DNA of 64,000 bases, taken from assembly GCF_017094505.1 (NCBI RefSeq), contig NZ_CP064787.1:62001-126000 (forward strand), read 5' to 3'. This DNA is from Halapricum desulfuricans. GTDB lineage: Archaea; Halobacteriota; Halobacteria; Halobacteriales; Haloarculaceae. This document shows, one piece after another, positions 14,886 through 22,938 of this stretch (its first letter is position 1; each line of letters opens with the position of its first letter). The position numbers were made by a program, and so were the translations under genes. The notes below the pieces were generated by a model. The model was given only the letters and a program-made list of their open reading frames with translations, did no database searches and had not been told where the DNA came from.

Positions 14886-15539
14886 ATGAAGTTCGTCATC
14901 GTCGGCTTCGGCCGGGTCGGCATCCGCACCGCACGAATCCTCGACAGCGAGGACCACGACGTCACAGTTGTCGACAGCGACCCGGAGAAGATCGATCGCG
15001 CCCGCGAGGAGGGGTTCACCGCGCTGCAGGGCAGCGGCGACGACGAGTCCCTGCTGGAGGAGGCGGGCATCGAGACGGCCGACGCGATCGCGGCGCTGAC
15101 CGACGACCTCAACGTCAACTTCTCGGCGTGCATGATCGGTAAACATCACGGCGCGCGCACGGTCATGCGGATCGACGCGGACTACCGCGAGGAGATCTAC
15201 GAGGCCTACGCCAGCGAAGTCGACGAGGTCGTCTATCCGGAGCGACTCGGCGCGGCCGGTGCCAAGACGGCCCTGCTCGGCGGTGACTTCAACGTGCTGG
15301 CGGACCTGACCGAGCGACTGTCGGTCGCGACTATCGACGTTCCGGACGGTGCGGACGTGATCGGCAAACGCGTCGTCGAGGTCGAGCTGCCCGGCGACGC
15401 GCGCATCTACGCGCACGGACGACGGGACGAACCGATGTCGATCCCGCTGCCCGACACGACGATCGAGGCGGGCGACACTGTCGCTGTCACGACCGACCCG
15501 GACTCGCTCGAGGACATCAGAGCGACGCTCGGCGCGTAA
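14886..15539 (+). CDS. TrkA-type potassium uptake regulator (RCK domains)
   Basis: This 217-aa protein has an RCK-N Rossmann domain with nucleotide motif VGFGRVG (residues 6-12) and an acidic end of the second strand (VVDSDPEK), followed by an RCK-C domain (about 135-217) ending ATLGA. Such cytosolic subunits bind NAD(H) or ATP and gate Trk/Ktr K+ channels. This matters for a salt-in halophile. No channel subunit is adjacent. Confidence 0.88.
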   Translation: MKFVIVGFGRVGIRTARILDSEDHDVTVVDSDPEKIDRAREEGFTALQGSGDDESLLEEAGIETADAIAALTDDLNVNFSACMIGKHHGARTVMRIDADYREEIYEAYASEVDEVVYPERLGAAGAKTALLGGDFNVLADLTERLSVATIDVPDGADVIGKRVVEVELPGDARIYAHGRRDEPMSIPLPDTTIEAGDTVAVTTDPDSLEDIRATLGA

Positions 15540-15576
15540 ACAGAAAGGGAAACGAGAGGGGTGGTAGTGGGTGCCC

Positions 15577-15624
15577 GGGCGCGCGATGAGGATGGGAGGC
15601 ATACCGAAGCCGTTGTGCGCGCCC
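15577..15624. other. Intergenic stem-loop, possible structured RNA
   Basis: GGGCGCGC (15577-15584) and GCGCGCCC (15617-15624) form a perfect 8-bp stem enclosing 32 bases. The gap 15540-15825 (286 bases) holds this hairpin and otherwise no ORF I trust. It could be the 3' structure of the trkA transcript or a small RNA; no known RNA family was recognised. Confidence 0.35.
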
Positions 15625-15825
15625 ATGCGATCGGTGTCTTCGCTCGCCCATAAATTCACGTCAGACAAGCGCAAGACCCCCGGCCAGCGGTCAGGTTTGT
15701 CGATAGGGGGACGTTTTCGATCGATGACGTTTCGAGCGTGTTCCGCAGCCCCAACGATTATGGTCTCGCGTCCCGGAGTGTCTAGTACGTGTGTGGTGGT
15801 ACCACCCATCACACTGGGCCTACCC

Positions 15826-15972
15826 ATGACCACGGACAAACCGATGACCGACGCGGACGCGGACGGACGGTACGCCGCAATCGAGACCGGCGGCGGCGAG
15901 ACGGTGATCTACGATCGGGACAATCCCGACGCGTGGGTCCAGTCGGACTACGCCGTCGACGTGGGAACATAA
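15826..15972 (+). CDS. Small acidic protein (DUF7331-like)
   Basis: A 48-aa protein containing DGRYAAIETGGGETVIYDRD and ending with a WVQSDYAVDVG tail. The RYAAxE...VIYDRxNxxAWVQSDY pattern is a conserved haloarchaeal small-protein family that I associate with DUF7331, of unknown function. The frame runs open further upstream without protein-like sequence, so the ATG at 15826 is used. Confidence 0.7.
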   Translation: MTTDKPMTDADADGRYAAIETGGGETVIYDRDNPDAWVQSDYAVDVGT

Positions 15973-16019
15973 TGTCGACGCGACGATCGCGTCATCGGGA
16001 TCTTTTCTGACCGCGATCC

Positions 16020-17048
16020 TCAGGACTGTAGTCGCTCCATGTGCTCTTCGAAGGCCGCCCAGAACGGGTCCTTGCCGGGGTGATCGACGGCTTCGCCGTC
16101 GACAGTCAGCCCCGATCCGGCGACGACCTCGCCGACGTCGGCCGCGGGGACCCCCTCGCGTTCGAGAGCGTCGAGCACGTCCCCCACACCGTCGGGGTCG
16201 ACCGTCGCCAGCAGCGTCCCCTCGCTGATGGAGATCCAGGGATCGACCCCGAAGAACTCGCAGGCCTCGCGGACGCCGGGCTGGACCGGCACCCGGTCGC
16301 GCTCGATCTCGATCCCCACGTCGGCGGCGCGCGCCATCTCGAAGAGCCCGCCGTAGACGCCGCCCTCGGTCGCGTCGTGCATCGCCGTCACCGGCCCGGC
16401 CGCGGCAGCCGTCAGCGCGTCTCTCACCGGGCTCATGTCGTAAAACCGGTCCTGAGCGTCCTCGATCGTCGAGTCGGGGAGCTCGCCCTCCAGCAGCGAC
16501 TCGAACTGGATCGACAGCAGGCCCGTCGTCTCGATCGCGGGGCCTTTCGTGACGATCACGCGGTCGCCCGCGGTCGCGCCGTCCGGGCGGACGAGGTCGT
16601 CCGGGTCGCCGACAGCCATCGCCGTCCCGCCGCCGACCATCGGGTAGTTACAGCCGGCATACCTGGCGGTGTGACCGGTCACGATCGACACGCCCAGCTC
16701 GCGCGCCTCCCGATCGAAGGTCTCCCAGACCGTCTCGAACTCCCCGTCGGTGATTTCGGGTGGGAGGTTGAAGTCGACGCTGAGATACGCCGGCTCCAGC
16801 CCCGAGACGGCGACGTCGCTGAGCAGGACGTGAAAGGCGAACCACGCCGCCCGCTCGAAACCGACCGCGGGCATGACGAACACGGGATCAGTCGCCATCG
16901 CCAGCGCCTGCTCGCCGATCTCGACGACGCCGAAGTCGACGCCGTGGGTGGGACCGAGCGTCACGTCCTCGCGGTCGGCCCCCAGCCGCGGGTAGATGTA
17001 CTGGTCGAAGAACTCCCGATCCGCTTTCCCGAGGTCGGGCTCGCTCAT
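16020..17048 (-). CDS. AIR synthase-related / HypE-like protein
   Basis: The 342-aa protein has the PurM/HypE/SelD/ThiL fold: an N-terminal ATP-binding half with ATDPVFVMP and the glycine-rich MVGGGTAMAVG, and a C-terminal half with DRVIVTKGPAIETTGLLS and HDATEGGVYGGLFEMA. In place of the true HypE C-terminal Cys tail the protein ends EEHMERLQS, so carbamoyl transfer for NiFe hydrogenase is unlikely. It probably activates a carbonyl or carboxyl substrate with ATP. The function is unassigned. It is followed by a DMT transporter gene on the same strand. Confidence 0.75.
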   Translation of the reverse strand: MSEPDLGKADREFFDQYIYPRLGADREDVTLGPTHGVDFGVVEIGEQALAMATDPVFVMPAVGFERAAWFAFHVLLSDVAVSGLEPAYLSVDFNLPPEITDGEFETVWETFDREARELGVSIVTGHTARYAGCNYPMVGGGTAMAVGDPDDLVRPDGATAGDRVIVTKGPAIETTGLLSIQFESLLEGELPDSTIEDAQDRFYDMSPVRDALTAAAAGPVTAMHDATEGGVYGGLFEMARAADVGIEIERDRVPVQPGVREACEFFGVDPWISISEGTLLATVDPDGVGDVLDALEREGVPAADVGEVVAGSGLTVDGEAVDHPGKDPFWAAFEEHMERLQS

Positions 17049-17094
17049 TACTGGTTGGTATCGTCCCGTGGTAGTAAGGCTTGCTGGTTCGGTG

Positions 17095-17970
17095 CTAGCC
17101 GATCGTGATCAGCGTGATACCGGCGACGGCCAGCCCTGCGGCGACCAGCCGGACCCGGAAGGCATCCTCGTTCAGGAGGATCCCGCCGAGCAGGACGGCG
17201 ACGACCGCCTGCGTGTTGACGATTGGCGACCCGATGCTGGCGGGCAGCAGCTGAAAGGCGAGCAACACGAGGTGGTTGGCGACGGCGACAAGCAGGCCCG
17301 CAGCGGCGAACTTCGGCAGGTCCTGTCGCGTCTCGGCCGGCCAGGACGCACGAGCCGCAAGCGGCGCGACAAACAGCGTTACGATGAAAAACATCACCGG
17401 GAGAAACGTCTGTGGCGGGAGCGAGAGCTCCTGCATCAGGTAGCGCTTGCCCACGTCGACGACGCCGAACGCGGCGGCACTGGCCAGCGCCAGCTGGGCG
17501 GCGGTCGTCGTCGCGGCCCGCCGGAACGGTTCGAGGAGTTCGCCGGGCTGGTAGTTGGCGACGTAGACGGCGGCCGTCGCGACGAGGACGCCGCCGATCT
17601 GGAGCAGCGTCAGGTGCTGGCCGAGCAGGAGGATCTCCAGCGGCAGGACGAACACGGGAACGATCTTGCTGATCGGGGCGACGTACGAGACCGCGCCGCG
17701 CCGGAGTGCTGCCAGAAACGACAGCAGGGCCAGCCCGGTCATCGCCGAGACCCCGAAGACGACCGTGAACAGCCACAGATCGGCACCGGCCGGGAGATAG
17801 TCGCCATCGACGGTACACGCGGCGACCGGCAGATACCAGAGGAACGCCGCCCCTTCGACGAGCACGAGGTACACCGGCGAGGGGTACGGCGAGAAGTACC
17901 GTTTAATTGCGTAGAGATACGCGCCGAGCAACAGCGCCGACGCGATCGCGTAGCCGAGTCCGAGGTTCAC
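17095..17970 (-). CDS. EamA-family (DMT) transporter
   Basis: This 291-aa protein is made of two EamA repeats with about ten hydrophobic helices. The ends of the two halves carry the typical LEILLLGQHLTLLQIGGVLV and LLGGILLNEDAFRVRLVAAG motifs. It probably exports or imports small metabolites across the cytoplasmic membrane. The apparent start is GTG at 17970. It lies 47 bases upstream of, and in line with, the AIR synthase-like gene. Confidence 0.85.
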   Translation of the reverse strand: MNLGLGYAIASALLLGAYLYAIKRYFSPYPSPVYLVLVEGAAFLWYLPVAACTVDGDYLPAGADLWLFTVVFGVSAMTGLALLSFLAALRRGAVSYVAPISKIVPVFVLPLEILLLGQHLTLLQIGGVLVATAAVYVANYQPGELLEPFRRAATTTAAQLALASAAAFGVVDVGKRYLMQELSLPPQTFLPVMFFIVTLFVAPLAARASWPAETRQDLPKFAAAGLLVAVANHLVLLAFQLLPASIGSPIVNTQAVVAVLLGGILLNEDAFRVRLVAAGLAVAGITLITIG

Positions 17971-18009
17971 AGCGCGACTATTCGACCCGACACCAAGAGG
18001 CGTTCGTTC

Positions 18010-18966
18010 CTATCGCAGATCGAGTTCGTCGAGTCGCTCCTGGAGCGTCTCGGCGGAGGCGTGGAGTCGTTCGTGTTCCTCGTCGGTCAGATCGTACTCC
18101 AGCACCTGCCGGACGCCGCGGCGGTTGACGACGCTGGGCAGGCTGAGATACACGTCGTCGAGGCCGTGCTGGCCCTGCATGAGCGTCGAGACCGTCAGGA
18201 TCGTGTCCTCGTCGCGGACGATCGCGTCGATGATCTCGGCCGTCGCGAGCGCGACTGCGTAGTTGGTCGCGCCCTTCTTCTCGATAATTTCGTAGGCGGC
18301 GCCCGCGACTTTCTCCGACAGCTCGTCTTTGATGTCCGGACCGCACTCCCGCAAGCAGGCCGAACAGAAGTCGTCGAAGGGCATCCCTGCGAGGTGAGCG
18401 CTGCTCCAGACCGGCACTTCGCTGTCGCCGTGTTCGCCGATGACGTAGGCGTGGACGTTCTGGGCGGCGACGTCGCAGTGCTGGCTGAGCACCTGCTTGA
18501 ACCGCGCGGTGTCAAGCACTGTCCCCGAGCCGATGATCCGCTCGTGCGGCAGGTTCGAGACCTCCCAGGTGACATACGAGAGAATGTCGACGGGATTGGT
18601 GACGACCAGCAGCACCGTCTCGGGGTCGATCCGATCGGTGATCTGCGGAACCATGTCCTCGAAGATATCGACGTTCCGCTCGAGCAGCTCCATGCGGCTC
18701 TCGCCCGGCTTCTGGCTCGCGCCCGCGGTGATCACGACCACGTCGGCGTCCCAGCAGTCCTCGTAGTCGCCGACGTAGACGTCGACCGGCTCGACGAACG
18801 CCCCGCCGTGGGAGAGATCCATCGCCTCGCCCTCGGCTTTCTCGCGGTTGATGTCGATCAGCGCGATCTCCGAGACGGTGCCGCTGTTCATCAATGCGAA
18901 CGCCGTCGTCGCGCCGACGTTCCCGGCTCCGACGATGGCGACCTTGCCCTTGATGCTGGTGGTCAT
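18010..18966 (-). CDS. ldh: L-lactate dehydrogenase-type NAD-dependent dehydrogenase
   Basis: This 318-aa LDH/MDH-family enzyme has the NAD fold motif GAGNVG (13-18), substrate-loop GASQKPGESR with Gln85, and catalytic His179 in GEHGDSEVPVW. Gln at the substrate-discriminating position of the loop is the LDH state; malate dehydrogenases have Arg there. It would interconvert pyruvate and L-lactate with NADH, which fits fermentative or microaerobic growth. The ATG at 18966 precedes the conserved VAIVGAGNVG. Specificity is inferred from one loop. Confidence 0.85.
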   Translation of the reverse strand: MTTSIKGKVAIVGAGNVGATTAFALMNSGTVSEIALIDINREKAEGEAMDLSHGGAFVEPVDVYVGDYEDCWDADVVVITAGASQKPGESRMELLERNVDIFEDMVPQITDRIDPETVLLVVTNPVDILSYVTWEVSNLPHERIIGSGTVLDTARFKQVLSQHCDVAAQNVHAYVIGEHGDSEVPVWSSAHLAGMPFDDFCSACLRECGPDIKDELSEKVAGAAYEIIEKKGATNYAVALATAEIIDAIVRDEDTILTVSTLMQGQHGLDDVYLSLPSVVNRRGVRQVLEYDLTDEEHERLHASAETLQERLDELDLR

Positions 18967-19027
18967 TCCTGTTGGCTTCTTTCGGGCACGCGGACATAAA
19001 GTTGCGGACGAGGAAAGGGCGTTCGTC

Positions 19028-19171
19028 CTACGACCGCCACTCGTTGCCACAGCGGTTGCACTCGAAGTACCGCCAGTCGGTCCCGCCCGGCACGCGTTCA
19101 CGGGCGGTCGTCTCTCGGTCGCAACTGCCACACACCGGACAGGCTGTCATCGCCTCTGTGCTGAGGGACAT
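19028..19171 (-). CDS. Small zinc-ribbon protein
   Basis: A 47-aa protein with two CxxC knuckles, CPVCGSC and CNRCGNEW, forming a zinc ribbon like the C-terminal part of TFS/RPB9. It lacks the acidic hairpin DE motif of TFS. A TATATAT box (19194-19200) lies 26 bases upstream of the ATG, so this start is well supported and the transcript is probably leaderless. The function is unknown; nucleic-acid binding is possible. Confidence 0.7.
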   Translation of the reverse strand: MSLSTEAMTACPVCGSCDRETTARERVPGGTDWRYFECNRCGNEWRS

Positions 19172-19193
19172 GTCAACCTGTATGTGCCGCCCG

Positions 19194-19200
19194 TATATAT
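19194..19200 (-). promoter_or_regulatory. TATA box of the small zinc-ribbon gene
   Basis: TATATAT sits 26 bases before the ATG at 19171. Confidence 0.6.
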
Positions 19201-19281
19201 TCTTTCGGAAGTGAGTAAAGATTTCTGGAGTCGGTCGAGTCGGCCGAAACGTCAAGGGGTATCGGTCTCGAAATCCCGAGT

Positions 19282-19458
19282 ATGACCCGGACGACGTACA
19301 CCTGTGACGGGTGTGGGGCTCAGCTGGACAACGAAAAGGACATCCAGAAAAGCACTGGGACGATCCGCCCGGACTGGCAGTGTCGGACCTGTGGGACGAC
19401 CGTGCCGTCGGTCGTCGCCGAACGGATCAGCCATCAAAAGCAGAACGCGACGGAATAA
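19282..19458 (+). CDS. Small double-CxxC zinc-binding protein
   Basis: A 58-aa protein, MTRTTYTCDGCGAQLDNEKD..., with CDGCG near residue 8 and CRTCGTT near residue 34, a typical zinc ribbon. It ends HQKQNATE-stop at 19458. It is divergent from the zinc-ribbon gene at 19171 and just upstream of an MFS gene. The function is unknown. Confidence 0.65.
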   Translation: MTRTTYTCDGCGAQLDNEKDIQKSTGTIRPDWQCRTCGTTVPSVVAERISHQKQNATE

Positions 19459-19485
19459 AGGCCGCTGGCACCCACGGTTGATCGA

Positions 19486-20724
19486 ATGGACGGAAACGAG
19501 CGATCGATCGTCGGGTTCGCGAGTGCGGCACACGCGCTCGTCCACACCTACGAGCTGTCGATCCCGGTGTTCGTCGTCGTCTGGCTGCGGGAGTTCGGGG
19601 CCTCGACCGCCGAGCTGGGGCTCGCCGTCACCGGGGGGTACGCGCTGTTCGGGATCGGCGCGCTGCCCGGCGGCGTGTTGGCCGATCGGTTCGGCTCGCG
19701 CCGGCTGGTCGCTGCCGGGCTCGCCGGGATGGGACTGTCGTTTCTGGCGCTGAGTTTCGCGAACGGGCTGGTCGCCGTCGCACTCGCGCTGGCCGGCTGG
19801 GGCGCGGCCGCCAGTGTCTATCATCCCGCGGCGCTGTCGCTCCTTTCGACGGGGATCGAGAACCGCGGCACGGCCTTCGCTTACCACGGGATGGCCGGCA
19901 ACGCTGGTATCGCACTCGGTCCGCTCGTCTCGGCGCTGCTGCTGGTGGCGTTCGACTGGCAGGCTGTCGTCCGACTGCTCGTCGTGCCGGCAGTCGCCGT
20001 CGCGGGATACGCCGCCGTCGTCGAGTTCGACGAACGGGCCGCCGTCGACGGCGACCGCACCGCCGGGGATCGCGGGGTCTCGACGTCGTCAGTGTTCGAG
20101 GCGAGTCGGACGCTGTTCACCGGCGGGTTCGTGCTGGCGCTGGCGATCGTCGCGGCGAACGGCCTGTTCTACCGCGGGACGCTGACCTTCCTGCCGGAGA
20201 CGCTCGGGGACTTCCTGCCGCCGATCGACGAACTTTTCGGCGTCGTCGGGTCCGACAGCGTACTGGCCGCGGAACTTGACACCGCGTCGCTGGTGTACGC
20301 CGGCCTGCTGACGGTCGGCATCGCCGGCCAGTACGCCGGCGGGAAGCTCTCCGATCGCGTGTCGCCGACGCTCGGCATCGCCGGCGCGTTCGGGGCACTT
20401 GTCGCTGTCGCCGTCGCGTTCGTCCCCGCGGCCAGGGCGGGGCCGGGACCGCTGCTCGCGGTTAGCGTCCTGCTCGGCCTGTTCCTGTTCGCGCTCCAGC
20501 CGCTCTATCAGGCGACTGTCGCCACGTACACGCCGCCGGACGGTCGGGGCCTCTCGTATGGGTACACGTACCTTGTTTCGTTCGGCCTCGGCGCGACCGG
20601 CGCGACGATCGCCGGCTATCTCCTCTCGACGCTCGGTATGAGCGGGACGTTCCTCGTACTCGCGGTGCTTCCGGCGCTCGGAGGAGGGTTCGCACTCGCG
20701 CTGTACCGGTGGAAACCGACGTGA
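19486..20724 (+). CDS. Major facilitator superfamily transporter
   Basis: The 412-aa protein has about 12 hydrophobic helices in two halves, the MFS loop 2-3 motif GGVLADRFGSRRL and its second-half equivalent GGKLSDRVSPTL. The central loop (around 185-205) is acidic. The substrate is not deducible. It starts 27 bases after the small zinc-binding gene on the same strand. Confidence 0.88.
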   Translation: MDGNERSIVGFASAAHALVHTYELSIPVFVVVWLREFGASTAELGLAVTGGYALFGIGALPGGVLADRFGSRRLVAAGLAGMGLSFLALSFANGLVAVALALAGWGAAASVYHPAALSLLSTGIENRGTAFAYHGMAGNAGIALGPLVSALLLVAFDWQAVVRLLVVPAVAVAGYAAVVEFDERAAVDGDRTAGDRGVSTSSVFEASRTLFTGGFVLALAIVAANGLFYRGTLTFLPETLGDFLPPIDELFGVVGSDSVLAAELDTASLVYAGLLTVGIAGQYAGGKLSDRVSPTLGIAGAFGALVAVAVAFVPAARAGPGPLLAVSVLLGLFLFALQPLYQATVATYTPPDGRGLSYGYTYLVSFGLGATGATIAGYLLSTLGMSGTFLVLAVLPALGGGFALALYRWKPT

Positions 20725-20787
20725 CCGGCGCGTCGCCCGGCGTGTCTCGCCCGGCGGTTTTTTGCGCTCCGGCCCTCTCTAGGGAGT

Positions 20788-21678
20788 ATGCGCGTACTCG
20801 TTACCGGGGCGACAGGATTCGTCGGCAGCCATCTCGTCCCAGCCCTGCTCGAGGCCGGCCACGACGTCGTCGCGATGACCCGCGATGCCGACCGGTACGA
20901 CCCGCCCGACGGCGTCGAAGTCGTCGAGGGCGACCTGCTGGAGCCGGAGACGCTGGCCGGCGACTTCGACGGCGTCGACGCGGCCTACTACCTGGTCCAC
21001 TCCCTGCAGACCGGCGGCGACTTCGAGGAGCGCGACCGGACGGCCGCGACCAACTTCGCGGCGGCCGCGAGCGGGGCCGGCGTCGAGCGCGTGGTCTATC
21101 TCGGTGGCCTGGGCGAGACCGGCGACGACCTCTCGCCGCACCTGCGCTCCCGTCAGGAAGTCGAGCAGTTGCTCGCCCGCGGGAGCTACGACCTGACGAC
21201 GCTGCGGGCGGCGATCATCGTCGGCGCGGGCAGCGTCAGCTTCCGGATGGTCCGCCAGCTGGTCGCGAAACTACCGGTCATGGTCGCCCCGCGGTGGGTC
21301 TACACCGAGTGTCAGCCGATCGCTATCACCGACGTGGTCTCGTATCTCGTGGGCGTGCTCGACGCACCCGAGACTGCCGGCGGGACCTACGAGATCGGCG
21401 GCCCGGAGGTGCTGACCTACAAGGAGATGCTCGTCCGAACCGGCGAGGCGATGGGGAAGCGACCGCTGGTCGTCCCGGTCCCCGTGCTGTCGCCGAAACT
21501 CTCCTCGTACTGGGTCGATCTCATGACCGACGTGCCCAGATCGATCTCGCATCCGCTGATCCTCGGGCTGAAGAACCCGGTCGTCGTGACCGACGACAGC
21601 ATCGACCGCCACGTTACGGTCGATCGAACGCCGTTCGGAGAGGCCGTCGAGCGCGCGCTGGCGGAGGCCGCAACGTGA
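20788..21678 (+). CDS. NAD(P)-binding, NmrA/NDUFA9-like SDR protein
   Basis: This 296-aa atypical short-chain dehydrogenase has the N-terminal GATGFVG (residues 7-13), TRD at the end of beta 2, DLLEPETL and YYLVHSL strands, and no classical YxxxK. Such proteins act as quinone/flavin-related oxidoreductases or assembly chaperones. It overlaps the next gene by 4 bases (GTGA), so the two are cotranslated. The C-terminal part (DLMTDVPRSISHPLILGLKN) is typical of the NDUFA9-like subgroup. Confidence 0.82.
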   Translation: MRVLVTGATGFVGSHLVPALLEAGHDVVAMTRDADRYDPPDGVEVVEGDLLEPETLAGDFDGVDAAYYLVHSLQTGGDFEERDRTAATNFAAAASGAGVERVVYLGGLGETGDDLSPHLRSRQEVEQLLARGSYDLTTLRAAIIVGAGSVSFRMVRQLVAKLPVMVAPRWVYTECQPIAITDVVSYLVGVLDAPETAGGTYEIGGPEVLTYKEMLVRTGEAMGKRPLVVPVPVLSPKLSSYWVDLMTDVPRSISHPLILGLKNPVVVTDDSIDRHVTVDRTPFGEAVERALAEAAT

Positions 21679-22436
21679 GCGCCAGCGGCGAGCAGGAGGC
21701 GAGGACGACGCGATCGCAGGCGAATGCGTCCCCCGAAGCGATCTATCGCGAGGACCGGTGGGTCTACGAGAGCATCGTCGGTTCGATCCCGGGCGTGGAC
21801 TTCTCCCGGACGCAGGCAATGGCGATCCAGCTCGGCCTGTTCGGAATCGGCGTGATCGTGATCGCGGCGCTCACCGACCGCTGGACGGCCGCGCCCGCGG
21901 GGCTGGCCGCCGTCGTCGTCGTCTCGGCCGGGAGCGTCCTCATGCTGACGCTCGGTCGCCGCATCCGGAATCTCGACGTGCCGGGATGGTACACCCACAC
22001 CCTGTTCGGCACGGGGATCGAGATCGTACTGGGCGTGTTCTCCTACGTCGGGCTGATCACCTATCTGTTCGTGGCCGAGCCGCGCGAGCCCGGCCCGTCG
22101 CTACTCGAGACGCTGCTCGGGCCGGAGCCGTCAGTGCTGGCGGTGGCGTTCACGCTGCTCGTGCTGTGGGACGTCTGCTATCGAATCGGCACGGGCTGGT
22201 GGGCCAGTATCGTCGGACTGTGGCGCTCGGTCCTGTTCGCCGAGCGGCTCGATCGCTCGACCAGGACTGCGCTGATGGAGGCCGATCTCGTGACGATCGG
22301 GTTCGCGGCCGTCCAGCTCGTGCTGTTGCCGTTTCTGGACGGCCACAGGCTGCTGGCGCTGCTGGTCGCGGGCCACGTCGTGGCAGTCACGGTAGTCTCA
22401 GGGCTCTCGGTGCTGCTGTTGCGGCAGTCACGGTAG
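21675..22436 (+). CDS. Six-helix integral membrane protein with repeat-derived C-terminus
   Basis: This 253-aa protein starts at a GTG overlapping the previous stop. After an N-terminal soluble stretch (1-45) it has about six membrane helices. Its last 19 residues (VTVVSGLSVLLLRQSR) come from a 41-bp direct repeat (22384-22502), and the stop lies in the second copy. 41 is not a multiple of 3, so the duplication shifted the frame and replaced the original ending. The function is unknown; the context suggests a link with the SDR protein. Confidence 0.75.
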   Translation: MSASGEQEARTTRSQANASPEAIYREDRWVYESIVGSIPGVDFSRTQAMAIQLGLFGIGVIVIAALTDRWTAAPAGLAAVVVVSAGSVLMLTLGRRIRNLDVPGWYTHTLFGTGIEIVLGVFSYVGLITYLFVAEPREPGPSLLETLLGPEPSVLAVAFTLLVLWDVCYRIGTGWWASIVGLWRSVLFAERLDRSTRTALMEADLVTIGFAAVQLVLLPFLDGHRLLALLVAGHVVAVTVVSGLSVLLLRQSR

Positions 22437-22502
22437 TCTCAGGGCTCTCGGTGCTGCTGTTGCGGCAGTCACGGTAGTCTCAGGGCTCTCGGTGCTGCTG
22501 TG
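22384..22502 (+). repeat. 41-bp tandem direct repeat, 2.9 copies
   Basis: The unit begins CAGTCACGGTAGTCTCAGGG and is 41 bases. Copies at 22384-22424 and 22425-22465 are complete and 22466-22501 is a partial third. It covers the stop codon of the membrane-protein gene and ends two bases from the stop of the convergent thioredoxin gene (22504). Copies are identical, so the expansion is recent or maintained. Confidence 0.95.
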
Positions 22503-22503
22503 T

Positions 22504-22845
22504 CTAGCCCTGGGCGAACGCCTGCAGTTGCTCGCCGGGGACGAACCCCTCGGAGATGCGATCGACCGGCTCGCCGTCACGGAACCGCACGAAGGTGGGA
22601 ACGCTCGCTATCTGGTACTCCTCGACCAGCGGCGGGTCGTCCCGGGGGTTGATCGTCCCGACGACGACGCCCGAACGGGCGACGCCGCTCAGTACCGGTT
22701 CCATCGACGCACAGACGCCACAGCCGTCGGTGTAGAACTCGACGAGAACGTCGTCATAGGTCTCGACGAAGGCTGCGAGCTCGTCGCCGTCGGCCAGATC
22801 GACTGGACGCTCCGGCGGCTGTTCCGCGTTGAACGTTGTACTCAT
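22504..22845 (-). CDS. Thioredoxin-family protein
   Basis: This 113-aa thioredoxin fold has the active site CGVC (Cys42, Cys45) after VLVEFYTDG, and the cis-proline motif SVPTFVRF. It is a cytosolic thiol-disulfide reductant. The ATG at 22845 is used. The gene ends next to the 41-bp repeats and is divergent from the TetR gene. Confidence 0.88.
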   Translation of the reverse strand: MSTTFNAEQPPERPVDLADGDELAAFVETYDDVLVEFYTDGCGVCASMEPVLSGVARSGVVVGTINPRDDPPLVEEYQIASVPTFVRFRDGEPVDRISEGFVPGEQLQAFAQG

Positions 22846-22917
22846 CACGCACTGAAACGGGTCCGAGAAGCCTTAGTGCTACGATCTCTCCGGAATCGGA
22901 AGATTCTTTTCCGTCAT

Positions 22918-22935
22918 TGACTGATCGGTCAGTCA
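22918..22935 (+). promoter_or_regulatory. Palindromic operator upstream of the TetR gene
   Basis: TGACTGATCGGTCAGTCA is an inverted repeat with eight of nine positions paired, of the TGACTGACCGGTCA type often bound by TetR regulators. It ends 3 bases before the TetR ATG, so autorepression is likely; the divergent thioredoxin promoter may also be affected. Confidence 0.65.
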
Positions 22936-22938
22936 GGA

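Noticed and set aside
16020-17048. Calling the AIR synthase-like protein HypE
   Set aside because: It lacks the C-terminal PRIC-type Cys tail of HypE and no other hydrogenase maturation gene is near.
16996-18999. Very long plus-strand open frame over several minus-strand genes
   Set aside because: It covers the AIR synthase-like, DMT and LDH genes in antisense. Its translation is Arg/Asp-rich without any domain, as expected from GC-rich antisense frames.
22384-22502. Tandem repeats considered as a CRISPR array
   Set aside because: The 41-bp copies are head to tail with no unique spacers and run into a coding sequence.
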